Below are positions 32,254 to 40,216 of a DNA stretch of 40,271 nt, in pieces (within the stretch, counting starts at the first letter, position 1; each line of letters opens with the position of its first letter). Where the stretch lies: NCBI GenBank assembly GCA_913051775.1, contig CAJXCL010000013.1:1-40271 (forward strand), read 5' to 3'. The notes below the pieces were generated by a model. It saw only the letters and a program-made list of their open reading frames with translations, did no database searches and was not told the origin of the DNA. The stretch comes from an uncultured Nitrospirota bacterium. GTDB lineage: Bacteria; Nitrospinota; Nitrospinia; CAJXCL01. Made by a program: the position numbers and the translations under genes.

Positions 32254-33528
32254 TTATCCACTGTAAAAAAATCCAGCTACAGAAGCGGTCATAAAAGTGG
32301 CCAGGGTACCTCCAAGAATACATTTGATAGCAAGGCTTGCCAATTCTCTGCGTTTTGTTGGTACTATGGTACCGATACCACCTATCCAGATAGCTGCAGA
32401 GCCAAAATTGGCAAACCCGCATAACGCGTAAGAGGCAATAACCACTGTACGGGGAGACAGTGAAATACCGCTTGATAGTAAATTGGAAAAACTTGTATAA
32501 GCGACAAACTCGTTGATAATAGTTTTTTCTCCTATCAGTCTGGAGATTACCGAACAATCGGCGGCAGGAATGCCCATAAGCCAGGAAAACGGCCAGACGA
32601 TATATCCTAACAACCCCTGGAGTGTCCAGTCTAAAGTAAGTCCTGAGACACTTGTAATCCCATTTCCGATAAAGCCGACAAAATAGTTAGCCATGGCCAC
32701 TAATGCTACGAATGCGATCAGTGTTGCTCCGATATTCAGGGCAAACATTGCTCCTTCTGAAGCTCCGCGCGCGGCAGCATCAAAAACGTTGGCGCTGTCT
32801 TTTTTTTCTTCAGGAGGAATATGGCCACTAGTAACAGGGGTTTTCGTCTCCGGCACCAAAATTTTGGCTATTACCACTGCTGCTGGAATGGACATGAGGC
32901 TGGCAGTAATGAGATGACCGGCTATATTTGGAAAATGTGGCTGCATCATTTTAACGTAAGCGCCAAATACACTGGACGCTATCGTAGCCATACCCGTCGT
33001 CATAACTACCATCATTTCTGAGCGTGTCAACTTTTCAACGAAAGGGCGGATGGTCAAAACAGATTCAAACCCAACAAAGAGATTTGCGGATGCACAAAGA
33101 GATTCAGCACCGCTGATTTTCATAAATTTAGTAAATATCCAGGCGAAAAAAGAAATAACTTTTTGCATAATACCAAGATGATATAGGACAGCCATTAATG
33201 ATGAGAAAAAAATTATAAGAGGTAATACTTGGAATGCAATGATAAATCCAAAAGAACCTTCCGTGCCTGGGGGAAGAGCCAGTGGACCGAAAATAAATTG
33301 AGCCCCAACATCCGAGAAACTTAATAATTTACTGGCTACTTTATTTAAAAAATCAAAAAATACTTTCCCGGTATCTGTGAAGAAAACAAAAATACCGAGT
33401 AGGATCTGCAGCCCAACACCGACACCCACTGTCCTGAAATTTACAGCCTTCCGATTTTCCGACATGAAATAGGCAACTCCCATCATGCAGAATATTCCAA
33501 AAAAGCTAATAAAGTTATATATTTGCAT
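32254..33528 (-). CDS. NupC/CNT-family nucleoside transporter
   Basis: 424 aa from ATG 33528 (MQIYNFISFFGIF). CNT proteins import nucleosides with Na+ or H+. The family core is visible: GAESLCASANLFVGFESVLTIRPFVEKLTRSE, VMTTGMATIASSVFGAYV, GASEGAMFALNIGATLIAFVAL, GIPAADCSVISRLIGEKTIINEF and GFANFGSAAIWIGG. Starts further upstream (to 33594) fall in a GC-rich repeat-like stretch and add residues without hydrophobic character, so 33528 is preferred. The next genes handle purines (NCS2 permease), consistent with nucleobase/nucleoside salvage. Confidence 0.9.
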   Translation of the reverse strand: MQIYNFISFFGIFCMMGVAYFMSENRKAVNFRTVGVGVGLQILLGIFVFFTDTGKVFFDFLNKVASKLLSFSDVGAQFIFGPLALPPGTEGSFGFIIAFQVLPLIIFFSSLMAVLYHLGIMQKVISFFAWIFTKFMKISGAESLCASANLFVGFESVLTIRPFVEKLTRSEMMVVMTTGMATIASSVFGAYVKMMQPHFPNIAGHLITASLMSIPAAVVIAKILVPETKTPVTSGHIPPEEKKDSANVFDAAARGASEGAMFALNIGATLIAFVALVAMANYFVGFIGNGITSVSGLTLDWTLQGLLGYIVWPFSWLMGIPAADCSVISRLIGEKTIINEFVAYTSFSNLLSSGISLSPRTVVIASYALCGFANFGSAAIWIGGIGTIVPTKRRELASLAIKCILGGTLATFMTASVAGFFYSG

Positions 33529-33921
33529 TTTGCCTTTATAAATTGAACGCAGATTTCGCATAGCGGCCAGGGGGCCGCAACCAGAATTCGACAAGGAGAG
33601 CTGAATTAGACTGCTTCCGAAGGAAAGCCGCCCAAAGGGTTGAGGCTATGAATGGCCGAAATCAAATAGATTTACCGCCCTGATGCTGCTAACAAAATTT
33701 ATGCTAAAATGGAACACCATATGCTGTATCCCACTGTGGAAACGCAATTTTATAAATTTACAATGCAGATAAAACTGGTTGGCACAGATTAAAGCATATA
33801 AATAGGTGGGATTCTATAGTTTTTTGACTTGTCATGCTCATCTCAGCGATCTTTGTGGACTCTGTGGTACTAAATTCATCACGTATTGCCAGAAAAACTT
33901 AATTTTGCTATATTCCCCGTG
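33529..33921. other. 393-bp divergent intergenic region
   Basis: Between two permease genes. It holds a GC-rich stretch (about 33560-33655), the second copy of the 77-bp repeat (33692-33768) and, near 33845-33872, text like 'ctcagcgatctttgtggac' of the kind seen at 3478-3530 and 21372-21402. No purine riboswitch pattern was recognised. Confidence 0.5.
33692..33768 (+). repeat. Dispersed repeat, copy 2 (77 bp)
   Basis: Gap-free match to 9285-9361 at about 79 %. It lies about 150 bp before the NCS2 permease start, in the same orientation as copy 1. Confidence 0.6.
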
Positions 33922-35256
33922 ATGATGAAAATACTGAAAGACCATTTTGATTTAGAAAAAAACGGCACGAATATAAAAACCGAGTTTATTGGTGGGGCCA
34001 CCACGTTTATGACTATGGCCTATATTATTTTTGTCAATCCCGCCATACTTTCCGCACCTGGCGGATCAAATATGGATTTCAGCGCTGTAACAGCCGCTAC
34101 CTGTATTGCCGCAGCTTTTGCAACATTGATGATGGGTTTTATCGCCAATTACCCAATCGCTTTAGCTCCTGGAATGGGATTGAATGCCTTTTTCAGTTTT
34201 GTTGTCTGCGGGAAAATGGGTGTTCCCTGGCAAACCGCGCTTGGAATTGTTTTTGTCTCCGGTGTTATATTTACTCTCTTATCCGCATCCCGGATAAGGG
34301 AATTAATAGTTAATTCTATCCCGCATTCATTAAAACTGGGTTCAGCAGCAGGCATTGGGCTTTTTATAGCATTTATTGGACTGAAGTCCGCAGGTTTTGT
34401 AGTTTCCGATCCTAATACCTTTGTCACCCTCGGAGCACTCAGTTCTGCGCCAACTCTTCTTTCTTTTGCAGGATTGATCATTCTCATTACACTTTCAGCA
34501 AGAAAAGTTAAAGGAGCTATATTAATCAGTATTCTCATTACCGGAATTATTGGCATTTCCTTTGGTATGATAGAGTTTAAAAATATTATTGGAACCGCGG
34601 ACTTATCAAAAACATCCTTTAAACTCGATATCATTGATGTTTTTCAGTTAAAATATCTTGCTCCTATCCTTATTTTTCTCTTTTTTGATATGTTTGATAC
34701 CATAGGTACTTTAGTCGGGGTAGGGGAACAGGCAGGTTTTATAAAAGACGGAAAACTTCCAAGAGGCAATCGGGCGCTTGTAAGCGATTCGGTTGGTACA
34801 ATTGTGGGTTCTTTACTGGGCACATCAACGGTTACCAGTTATATTGAAAGTTCGGCAGGTATCTCATCTGGTGGTAGAACCGGTTTGGCAAACGTGTTCA
34901 CATCACTATTTTTTATAACGGCCCTGCTTTTTGTGCCATTAGCTGAAATGTTTGGAGGAGGGTATCAGGTCTCTGAAAATGTTTTTTTATATCCCGTAAC
35001 AGCCCCGGCCTTGATAGTTGTGGGGTCTTTGATGATGACCAATATTACAAAAATCCAATGGAGCGATATTACAGAGGCATTTCCCGCTTTTTTAACGATC
35101 ATTTTAATGCCACTCACTTTTTCAATTGCAGAGGGGCTTGCCGCGGGTTTTGTTTTTTATGCCTTCTTGAAACTCGTATCAGGCAGAAGCCATGAGGCAA
35201 ACTGGCTCGTTTATGGATTAAGTCTGATTTTAATTTTGCGATATATTTTTTTATAA
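33922..35256 (+). CDS. NCS2-family (AzgA-like) purine permease
   Basis: 444 aa from ATG 33922; a TTG at 33886 would add 12 residues not usual for the family. Hallmarks: KNGTNIKTEFIGGATTFMTMAYIIFVNP, NYPIALAPGMGLNAFFSF, FLFFDMFDTIGTLVGVGEQAGF and SYIESSAGISSGGRTGLANV. These match hypoxanthine/guanine or adenine permeases of the AzgA branch with about 13 membrane segments. It is divergent from the CNT nucleoside permease and precedes a class-I amidotransferase-like hydrolase by 24 bp. Confidence 0.92.
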   Translation: MMKILKDHFDLEKNGTNIKTEFIGGATTFMTMAYIIFVNPAILSAPGGSNMDFSAVTAATCIAAAFATLMMGFIANYPIALAPGMGLNAFFSFVVCGKMGVPWQTALGIVFVSGVIFTLLSASRIRELIVNSIPHSLKLGSAAGIGLFIAFIGLKSAGFVVSDPNTFVTLGALSSAPTLLSFAGLIILITLSARKVKGAILISILITGIIGISFGMIEFKNIIGTADLSKTSFKLDIIDVFQLKYLAPILIFLFFDMFDTIGTLVGVGEQAGFIKDGKLPRGNRALVSDSVGTIVGSLLGTSTVTSYIESSAGISSGGRTGLANVFTSLFFITALLFVPLAEMFGGGYQVSENVFLYPVTAPALIVVGSLMMTNITKIQWSDITEAFPAFLTIILMPLTFSIAEGLAAGFVFYAFLKLVSGRSHEANWLVYGLSLILILRYIFL

Positions 35257-35280
35257 ACGACCAATAATTAATATTAAGTT

Positions 35281-36009
35281 ATGTTATCAAAAAAACCGAT
35301 AATAGGAATCCTTTGCGATATAAATAAAGAGGAGGGGAAAGAAGACCGTCCGCTTTATTTCGTTAAATCTAATTATATCTCTGCGATAAAAGAAGCAGGA
35401 GGTATCCCTTTGATAATCACACCCTTAAAAGATGAAAACGACCTGACAAAAACACTTAATCTTATTGATGGTTTGTTGATACCGGGAGGTGATGATATTG
35501 ATCCGAAATATTTTAAAGAAGAGCCGCATCCATCTCTAGAGCTGATTGACCAGGAGATAGTAGAATTTCAAATGGGTTTTTTTAATAAAGCTTTGAATAA
35601 AGGTATGCCGGTATTTGGCATTTGCGCAGGTCTTCAGATAATTAACATCGCCTGTGGTGGTAATATTTATCAAGACATCCCGGCTCAATATTCAAATCCG
35701 ATCCAACATAAGAAAAATGAAAATGAAAAAAAGGATTTGATTCACAATGTAAGGATTGAAAAAAATACAAAGCTTTATAACATTCTAAAAAAGGGAGAGG
35801 TAAGCGTAAACAGCACCCATCATCAAGCATTAAAAGATGTTGCTGAGGGGTTTATGGTTACTGCCCGGTCAGACGACGGGATAATAGAGGCCATCGAAAG
35901 TAGGAAACACCGATTTGTAATTGGCGTTCAATGGCATCCGGAAGATTTGTACAAGGAAAATAATCTTTTTCTGAAATTGTTTGAAAGACTTGTTAGTGAA
36001 TCCGGATAG
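35281..36009 (+). CDS. Gamma-glutamyl hydrolase-like class I glutaminase (peptidase C26)
   Basis: 242 aa. Catalytic triad residues are visible: C115 in FGICAGLQI, H219 and E221 in VQWHPED. The N terminus PIIGILCDINKEEGK and the motif GLLIPGGDDIDP are typical of PuuD-type enzymes that cleave gamma-glutamyl-GABA. No puu genes are near. The gene sits 24 bp after the NCS2 permease, so an operon with purine uptake is likely, and a role on another gamma-glutamyl amide is possible. Confidence 0.88.
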   Translation: MLSKKPIIGILCDINKEEGKEDRPLYFVKSNYISAIKEAGGIPLIITPLKDENDLTKTLNLIDGLLIPGGDDIDPKYFKEEPHPSLELIDQEIVEFQMGFFNKALNKGMPVFGICAGLQIINIACGGNIYQDIPAQYSNPIQHKKNENEKKDLIHNVRIEKNTKLYNILKKGEVSVNSTHHQALKDVAEGFMVTARSDDGIIEAIESRKHRFVIGVQWHPEDLYKENNLFLKLFERLVSESG

Positions 36010-36193
36010 AGCGAAACTCCCCGGAATTGACCATAATCTTTTATCGGTGTTTAGATAGCTTATACCATTACACTGCAAAAACCTCTTTTTTGAGAAAGTT
36101 TTTTGTTTTTTTCAGGGTGGCAGCCCAATTTGCTTGCGGTCACTCTGTCAGTTTATACAACATCGGAGACAATTGAGAGGCAAAAGAGATGCG

Positions 36194-36424
36194 TTATTTT
36201 TTATCTTCGGCGGCAGTGGCAGGCTCTTCTTTTTTGTCTTCAAGTGAAGGTTTGACTTCATCCTTGACTTCATCCACTTCCTCTTGTATTTCTTTTGTGG
36301 CTTTTTTGAAGTTTTTAATCCCTTTTCCTAGCGCATCACCTATTTGAGGTAATTTGCCTGCACCAAAAATAATTAATACCATTATCAGAATTATAAAAAG
36401 TTCACCCATTCCAGGCCAAATCAT
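36194..36424 (-). CDS. tatA: Sec-independent translocase subunit TatA/TatE
   Basis: 76 aa: membrane helix [21 protein letters not shown], the hinge FGAGKLP and an amphipathic helix ([19 protein letters not shown]), then an acidic tail. AGGAGG with 5 nt before the ATG supports the start. TatA oligomers form the pore for folded, often cofactor-containing proteins; moaE/moeA imply such molybdoenzymes. TatC is not in the window. Confidence 0.93.
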   Translation of the reverse strand: MIWPGMGELFIILIMVLIIFGAGKLPQIGDALGKGIKNFKKATKEIQEEVDEVKDEVKPSLEDKKEEPATAAEDKK

Positions 36425-36748
36425 AAACCCTCCTATTTAAAATTTTGTGAGTAATATTTAATTTAAATAATAGTTTATATCAGTTGATAGTTAAAAGTCA
36501 ATCATTCTTTTAACTTGAGTCTATACCCTAAATTAAACTATAGTGAATGCCATAACTGCAGTATTTTCCTCTATCTAATTCCCGACTTGATCGGGAATCT
36601 ATTGAATGGGAGTAATCCCCAAGGTTTTTTTCTGAAACTGAAATTACTAAAGACTATAGCGGCAAAGACCGGGTAATTTCCGCAAGGTTTTACACATATA
36701 AAACACAGGAAACTATATAAAATTTTAATTAAGACACCTAAAATATAT
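36425..36748. other. 324-bp divergent intergenic region
   Basis: It holds a REP-like hairpin (36578-36598) and, from the TAA at 36674 on, an open frame that continues into the glycosyltransferase but has no ATG, GTG or TTG. Nothing else was found. Confidence 0.5.
36578..36598. repeat. REP-like hairpin
   Basis: ATTCCCGA-CTTGA-TCGGGAAT: a perfect 8-bp stem with 5-nt loop in an AT-rich gap. It belongs to the common ATTCCCGACTTGATCGGGAAT type of dispersed palindromes. Confidence 0.6.
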
Positions 36749-38254
36749 ATTCAATCAAACCTTTCTCGTAAAAGCAATTTTAATTGGCTATTTTGGCTTG
36801 CTCCTGCTCTTCTATCGCTTTTTCTGCTTTTATATCGCTTATCTGATGTTGCAGGTTTATACAGAGATGAAGCAACATTTGGGTTGTTTGCAGAATTAAT
36901 TCAAGAAGGCTATCGACCAGTTAGAGGTTATTTTAATATATATACATCTCCAGTTCATTCTTACATAATTGCAATTTGCTTCTCATTGTTTGGTGAATCC
37001 ATAGGATCTTTACGGATAAGCGGAATATTATTTAACCTGCTTGCTGCATGTGCATATGTTGACATGGTTCGTCGTTTATTCCCCAGTTTAGCCATTTGGA
37101 GTTTTTATTTCCTCATAACCATGCCTTTTTATATAGTCATGTCGCGAATAGCAGGTGAGAATTATGCTCTAAATCCTTTTTTTTTGTTTGTTGGCATGTG
37201 GAGTTTTTATGTGATTGGATCTAGTGAAAAAAAATGGTTTTCAAAAGCGGGATACACTATTAGCGGTTTGTTTTTTTACATGGGAGTTTGGAATCATGTT
37301 GTTTTTCTACCAACTGTCGTAAGTATAATTATTGGTTATTGTGTTGTTTCCCGTGTGAATATAAAAAAAGCATTAACAGTATTCCCTTGGTTTATATTCG
37401 GTGGTCTTATTGGAGTTATTCCAAAGCTGTATGGCGTAATAGTACATGGCTACAGTTTCATTCCCCAAAAAAGCATAAAAGGAATTCCTGCGCTTTCGAA
37501 CACCTTAATAAATCTAATTTACACACTAGGTGGTGATGGCCTTTATGCCAAAATATGTGGAGAAATACTTTTTTCTTTTAACTGGTTCCTACCACTTAGT
37601 GTAGTTGTTTCTGCAATCATACAGTTGCGTTCAAAGACTACTCCAAGCCGAAAAAAAATGTGGAAAATCACAGTATTATGTTTCTTTTTTAGTTCTTTGG
37701 GAACATGGCTTATCACTCCTTTAGGATTAAGCGGACCAAGATTGTGGTTGCTACCACTATGGTTTATTCCTTTTCTGCTTGCTCTCTCATTGCCTGTTTC
37801 TGTCAAATGGCTTAAGATCTCCATAGGAGTTATAATAATATCTATAAATTTGTTGTCGACTGGTTTGAATTATTTTTACAATTTTTTACAGGATGGAGGC
37901 ATCCCTAAAGATAATATTTACATTGGAGGATTCTATGACAGCGGCTTAAATTTTATTGACATGAGGCCACTTGTGAAAAAACTGAATAAATATAAGAGTA
38001 ATAAACCAATCTATATAGAGGATGTTAACACACACCGAATGCTGTTTCTAATTAATAAGTCTTATAGGAGCAGGGTAAAAGTCATCAAAGATATAAAAAA
38101 AGGAGAAAGACTGCCAATTAATAGTCTTGTGATACGTTATAAGTTTAAGGATGGCCGTAAAGTTTGGGCTGTTATAAATATTAATAAATCAGTTGCTGCT
38201 TTAGACTCAGCTCTTTCAACGTCAAATTATGCTGTATACAAAGTTGTGAAATAA
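36749..38254 (+). CDS. GT39-like membrane glycosyltransferase, start not canonical
   Basis: Coding signal runs from about 36749 to 38254 (501 aa). Before the first usual start (TTG 36884), the same frame already encodes NWLFWLAPALLSLFLLLYRL (helix 1) and then GLYRDEATFGLFAELI, the Asp-Glu loop that is catalytic in PMT/ArnT-type (GT39) enzymes. About ten further membrane segments follow, with a soluble C-terminal tail. The frame opens at 36677 without ATG, GTG or TTG; ATT at 36749 is one candidate. It uses a polyprenyl-phosphate sugar donor by family analogy. A damaged 5' end is the alternative explanation. Confidence 0.75.
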   Translation: MQSNLSRKSNFNWLFWLAPALLSLFLLLYRLSDVAGLYRDEATFGLFAELIQEGYRPVRGYFNIYTSPVHSYIIAICFSLFGESIGSLRISGILFNLLAACAYVDMVRRLFPSLAIWSFYFLITMPFYIVMSRIAGENYALNPFFLFVGMWSFYVIGSSEKKWFSKAGYTISGLFFYMGVWNHVVFLPTVVSIIIGYCVVSRVNIKKALTVFPWFIFGGLIGVIPKLYGVIVHGYSFIPQKSIKGIPALSNTLINLIYTLGGDGLYAKICGEILFSFNWFLPLSVVVSAIIQLRSKTTPSRKKMWKITVLCFFFSSLGTWLITPLGLSGPRLWLLPLWFIPFLLALSLPVSVKWLKISIGVIIISINLLSTGLNYFYNFLQDGGIPKDNIYIGGFYDSGLNFIDMRPLVKKLNKYKSNKPIYIEDVNTHRMLFLINKSYRSRVKVIKDIKKGERLPINSLVIRYKFKDGRKVWAVININKSVAALDSALSTSNYAVYKVVK

Positions 38255-38500
38255 GGCAAAATTTCTATGGAGTTGAGCTCAAAAGCAGAGTTCGAGCCAA
38301 CGCTATAAAACCTTTAAAAGTCTGTAGGAAATGGAAAGTTTGATACGTTGTTGGAAGAGCAATTAGCATATGGTAGCCGCATAACGAAAAAGTAAGCAAA
38401 ACACATTAAATGGAAATAGCCCAACCATTCCAAACCTTAACAATGTTAAGAAGGCTTGTTTACATAATGACCGATGTAGCAACTCAAATGAGAAATCATT
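38255..38500. other. Gap with no recognised gene
   Basis: No supported reading frame. A small perfect palindrome CTTAAC-AAT-GTTAAG lies near 38436-38450, followed by AAGAAGGCT, which recurs in the large palindrome 50 bp on. Confidence 0.4.
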
Positions 38501-38532
38501 GTCATAAGAAGGCTAAATAGCCTTCTTATGAC
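38501..38532. repeat. 32-bp perfect palindrome
   Basis: GTCATAAGAAGGCTA (38501-38515), AA, TAGCCTTCTTATGAC (38518-38532): a flawless 15-bp stem with a 2-nt spacer. It directly abuts the recombinase fragment, whose ATG (38528) lies in the right arm. No U tract, so a plain terminator is unlikely. It may be a recombination site, a repeat end or an RNA hairpin that hides the start. Confidence 0.7.
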
Positions 38533-38695
38533 TAAACACAATCTAAATGAGTTATTCAAAACAAATAAAAGGAAACTACGCAGTGGTGTTAATGTGCGTG
38601 TTATTGCTGAATTGGCATCACACAAAAGCATACAGACTACACAGCGTTACATAGACATTAATGATAAATTGTGTAGTAAAGCTATTGAAAGCTGA
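38528..38695 (+). pseudogene. C-terminal fragment of a tyrosine recombinase
   Basis: 55 aa. After about 19 unrelated residues it reads GVNVRVIAELASHKSIQTTQRYIDINDKL, the end of XerC-type integrases with the LxxHxxIxTTxxY motif; the catalytic His (in ASHKS) and Tyr (RYID) are there. The Arg-Lys-His-Arg part is missing, so it cannot be active by itself. It marks a past recombination event at this locus. Confidence 0.75.
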
Positions 38696-38696
38696 A

Positions 38697-38843
38697 ATGG
38701 AAAGTCTGTGGCAGCAGATGGTGGAAGCGAAAAAGCGTGAACGTGCTGAAGCGTTGAAGAAAGTGAAAGAGATTTGCAGAGAGTTCAGCTTTACAGCTGG
38801 AATGCTTAAGGGTGCTTTGGCTGAAGGTAGGAAAAAGAAATGA
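38697..38843 (+). CDS. Short H-NS-like oligomerisation-domain protein
   Basis: 48 aa from ATG 38697 (an in-frame start exists at 38661). Sequence MESLWQQMVEAKKRERAEAL, KKVKEICREF, SFTAGML resembles the N-terminal coiled coil of H-NS-family proteins; the DNA-binding C-terminal part with its Gly-Arg loop is absent. The stop overlaps the ACP start as ATGA, so it is translated with the biosynthetic genes. It may be a truncated relic or a small modifier. The family call rests on weak similarity. Confidence 0.4.
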   Translation: MESLWQQMVEAKKRERAEALKKVKEICREFSFTAGMLKGALAEGRKKK

Positions 38844-39115
38844 ATATAGAACAAGCTAAAGATATTGTCATCAAAGTTATTGTTGAAGCATTAGAAGACA
38901 AGGTTGAAGTTGCTGAAGATATGCAGCTAATTGGCGGTGATTCATTGCTAGATTCAATGAAACTTGTTGAAGTTTGTCTCTCGCTCGAAGATCTGGCTGA
39001 TGAGTATGGTTTTGAATTTGATAGGACTTCAGAAGCTGCAATATCGAAGTCACGCAGTATGTTTCTGTGTGTCGCGATATTAGCCGAAGAATTCTTAAAC
39101 CAATCGGAGGCGTAG
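38840..39115 (+). CDS. Acyl carrier protein-like
   Basis: 91 aa. Three-helix carrier fold with the phosphopantetheine site DSMKLVEV (Ser39) preceded by GGDSLL. The loop between helices (FEFDRTSEAAISKSRS) is longer and less acidic than in fatty-acid AcpP. It overlaps the upstream ORF by 4 bp and the stop lies 2 bp before the SDR start, so the genes are one transcript. Together with a reductase and an acyl-activating enzyme it suggests acyl-group synthesis or transfer for a surface sugar. Confidence 0.8.
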   Translation: MNIEQAKDIVIKVIVEALEDKVEVAEDMQLIGGDSLLDSMKLVEVCLSLEDLADEYGFEFDRTSEAAISKSRSMFLCVAILAEEFLNQSEA

Positions 39116-39117
39116 TT

Positions 39118-39795
39118 TTGATCTTAATAACTGGGGCAAGCAGAGGACTAGGTAAAGCAATTACTGAACGCTTAGTTGAAAAAGGTGAGAAGGTTGTTGG
39201 ATTAGCTAGATCAACTGAATCACTTGAGATTGAAAGTATCAAATGTGATGTAAGTAATTACTCATCTGTGAAGCAGGCAGCTCGTGAAGTTAAAAGGATG
39301 AAAGAGCCAGTTAAGGCATTTATAAATGCAGCTGGAATAGCGTCTATGAACATGGCTGTAACCACAGACGAGTCAACAGTTCAGAAGTTAATACAAACAA
39401 ATCTTGTTGGAACTATTTATTGCTGCCAACTATTTGCTCCCATTATGTTACGTCAAAAATATGGGTGCTTTATTAATTTCTCAACAATAGCAGTTGCTCT
39501 AGCTCTCAAAGGGGAGTCTGTTTATGCTGCATCTAAAGCTGGGGTCGAGGCCTTTTCTCGAACCTTTGCAAGGGAGATGGCTGACTTTAACGTACGTGTA
39601 AATATAATTGCTCCAGGGCCTATACGCACAGATCTATTGCGCGGAATTACTGATACGCAAATCGAAAAAATAACATCGCAGCAAATTATTCCAAAGCAAT
39701 TTGAAAAATCAGATGTTTGTGATTTAGTTGAACTTCTTATTGATAAAAAGGCTTATTCTTTAAGTGGGCAGACCCTCAACCTCGGAGGTGTCTAA
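39118..39795 (+). CDS. SDR-family reductase (FabG-like), TTG start
   Basis: 225 aa from TTG 39118, placed 7 nt after GGAGG (39106-39110); the longer frame from 39067 lies in the ACP gene. NAD(P) loop TGASRGLG (5-12), NAAG (70-73), Ser122 region, Y136 and K140 (YAASK). The C terminus SLSGQTLNLGGV is the usual end of FabG-type proteins. It likely reduces a 3-oxoacyl or keto-sugar intermediate in the ACP cluster. Substrate not determined. Confidence 0.88.
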   Translation: MILITGASRGLGKAITERLVEKGEKVVGLARSTESLEIESIKCDVSNYSSVKQAAREVKRMKEPVKAFINAAGIASMNMAVTTDESTVQKLIQTNLVGTIYCCQLFAPIMLRQKYGCFINFSTIAVALALKGESVYAASKAGVEAFSRTFAREMADFNVRVNIIAPGPIRTDLLRGITDTQIEKITSQQIIPKQFEKSDVCDLVELLIDKKAYSLSGQTLNLGGV

Positions 39796-40216
39796 TGGAT
39801 ATTATTAAGAATCTGACACCGCGTTGGAATGAGATTGATTATCCTTTTTTGATTCACGCTAACGGCGAATTACGTTTCAGTGAAATAACTGATCAAAAGT
39901 CAGTGGACTTATTTGAATCAAAAGCGGTGACGTTGTGGCATTAATCGGAGACTTTGATCCTCAGTCAATACTTACGCTTCTCAAATTGATTGATAAAAAC
40001 GTAATCCTTGTACCGTTAACTGATGATACAAAGGCGCAACATGATTACTTTTTTGAGTTTGCACTAGTCGACGTTGTTGTTAAAGATAATGTAGTTACGA
40101 GATTGAAACACAATCATAAGCACGAATTTATTGAGACGTTGCGCGAACAAAATCACGCTGGTCTAGTTTTGTTTTCAACTGGTACTACTGGATGACCAAA
40201 AGCTATTTTGCATGAT
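39795..40216 (+). pseudogene. Broken AMP-dependent acyl-activating enzyme
   Basis: Starts ATG 39795, overlapping the SDR stop (TAATG) after GGAGG. The first frame reads to TAA 39944, but from about 39920 the homology continues in another frame (KSGDVVALIGDFDP), so one base seems lost near 39915-39923. The second frame reaches the adenylate-forming P-loop STGTTG, where a TGA (40193-40195) replaces the next residue before PKAILHD. Sequence then stops matching at 40217, where an insertion-sequence end begins. It would have loaded a fatty or other acid onto the ACP. Frameshift and stop could also be sequencing errors. Confidence 0.75.

Noticed and set aside
32225-32557. 110-codon minus-strand frame
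   Set aside because: Lies in another frame inside the nucleoside permease gene; composition fits a shadow.
33529-33921. Purine riboswitch upstream of the NCS2 permease
   Set aside because: The three-way-junction pattern and conserved loop sequences are not present; the region is explained by a dispersed repeat.
38446-38854. Two minus-strand frames of 61 and 78 codons
   Set aside because: Antisense to the recombinase tail and the H-NS-like ORF, both of which have recognisable similarity on the plus strand.
28109-40195. TGA read as an amino acid (recoded genetic code)
   Set aside because: TGA interrupts the IS200-like frame and the acyl-activating enzyme, but moaE and lysC end at TGA in normal places, and the interrupted genes show other damage.
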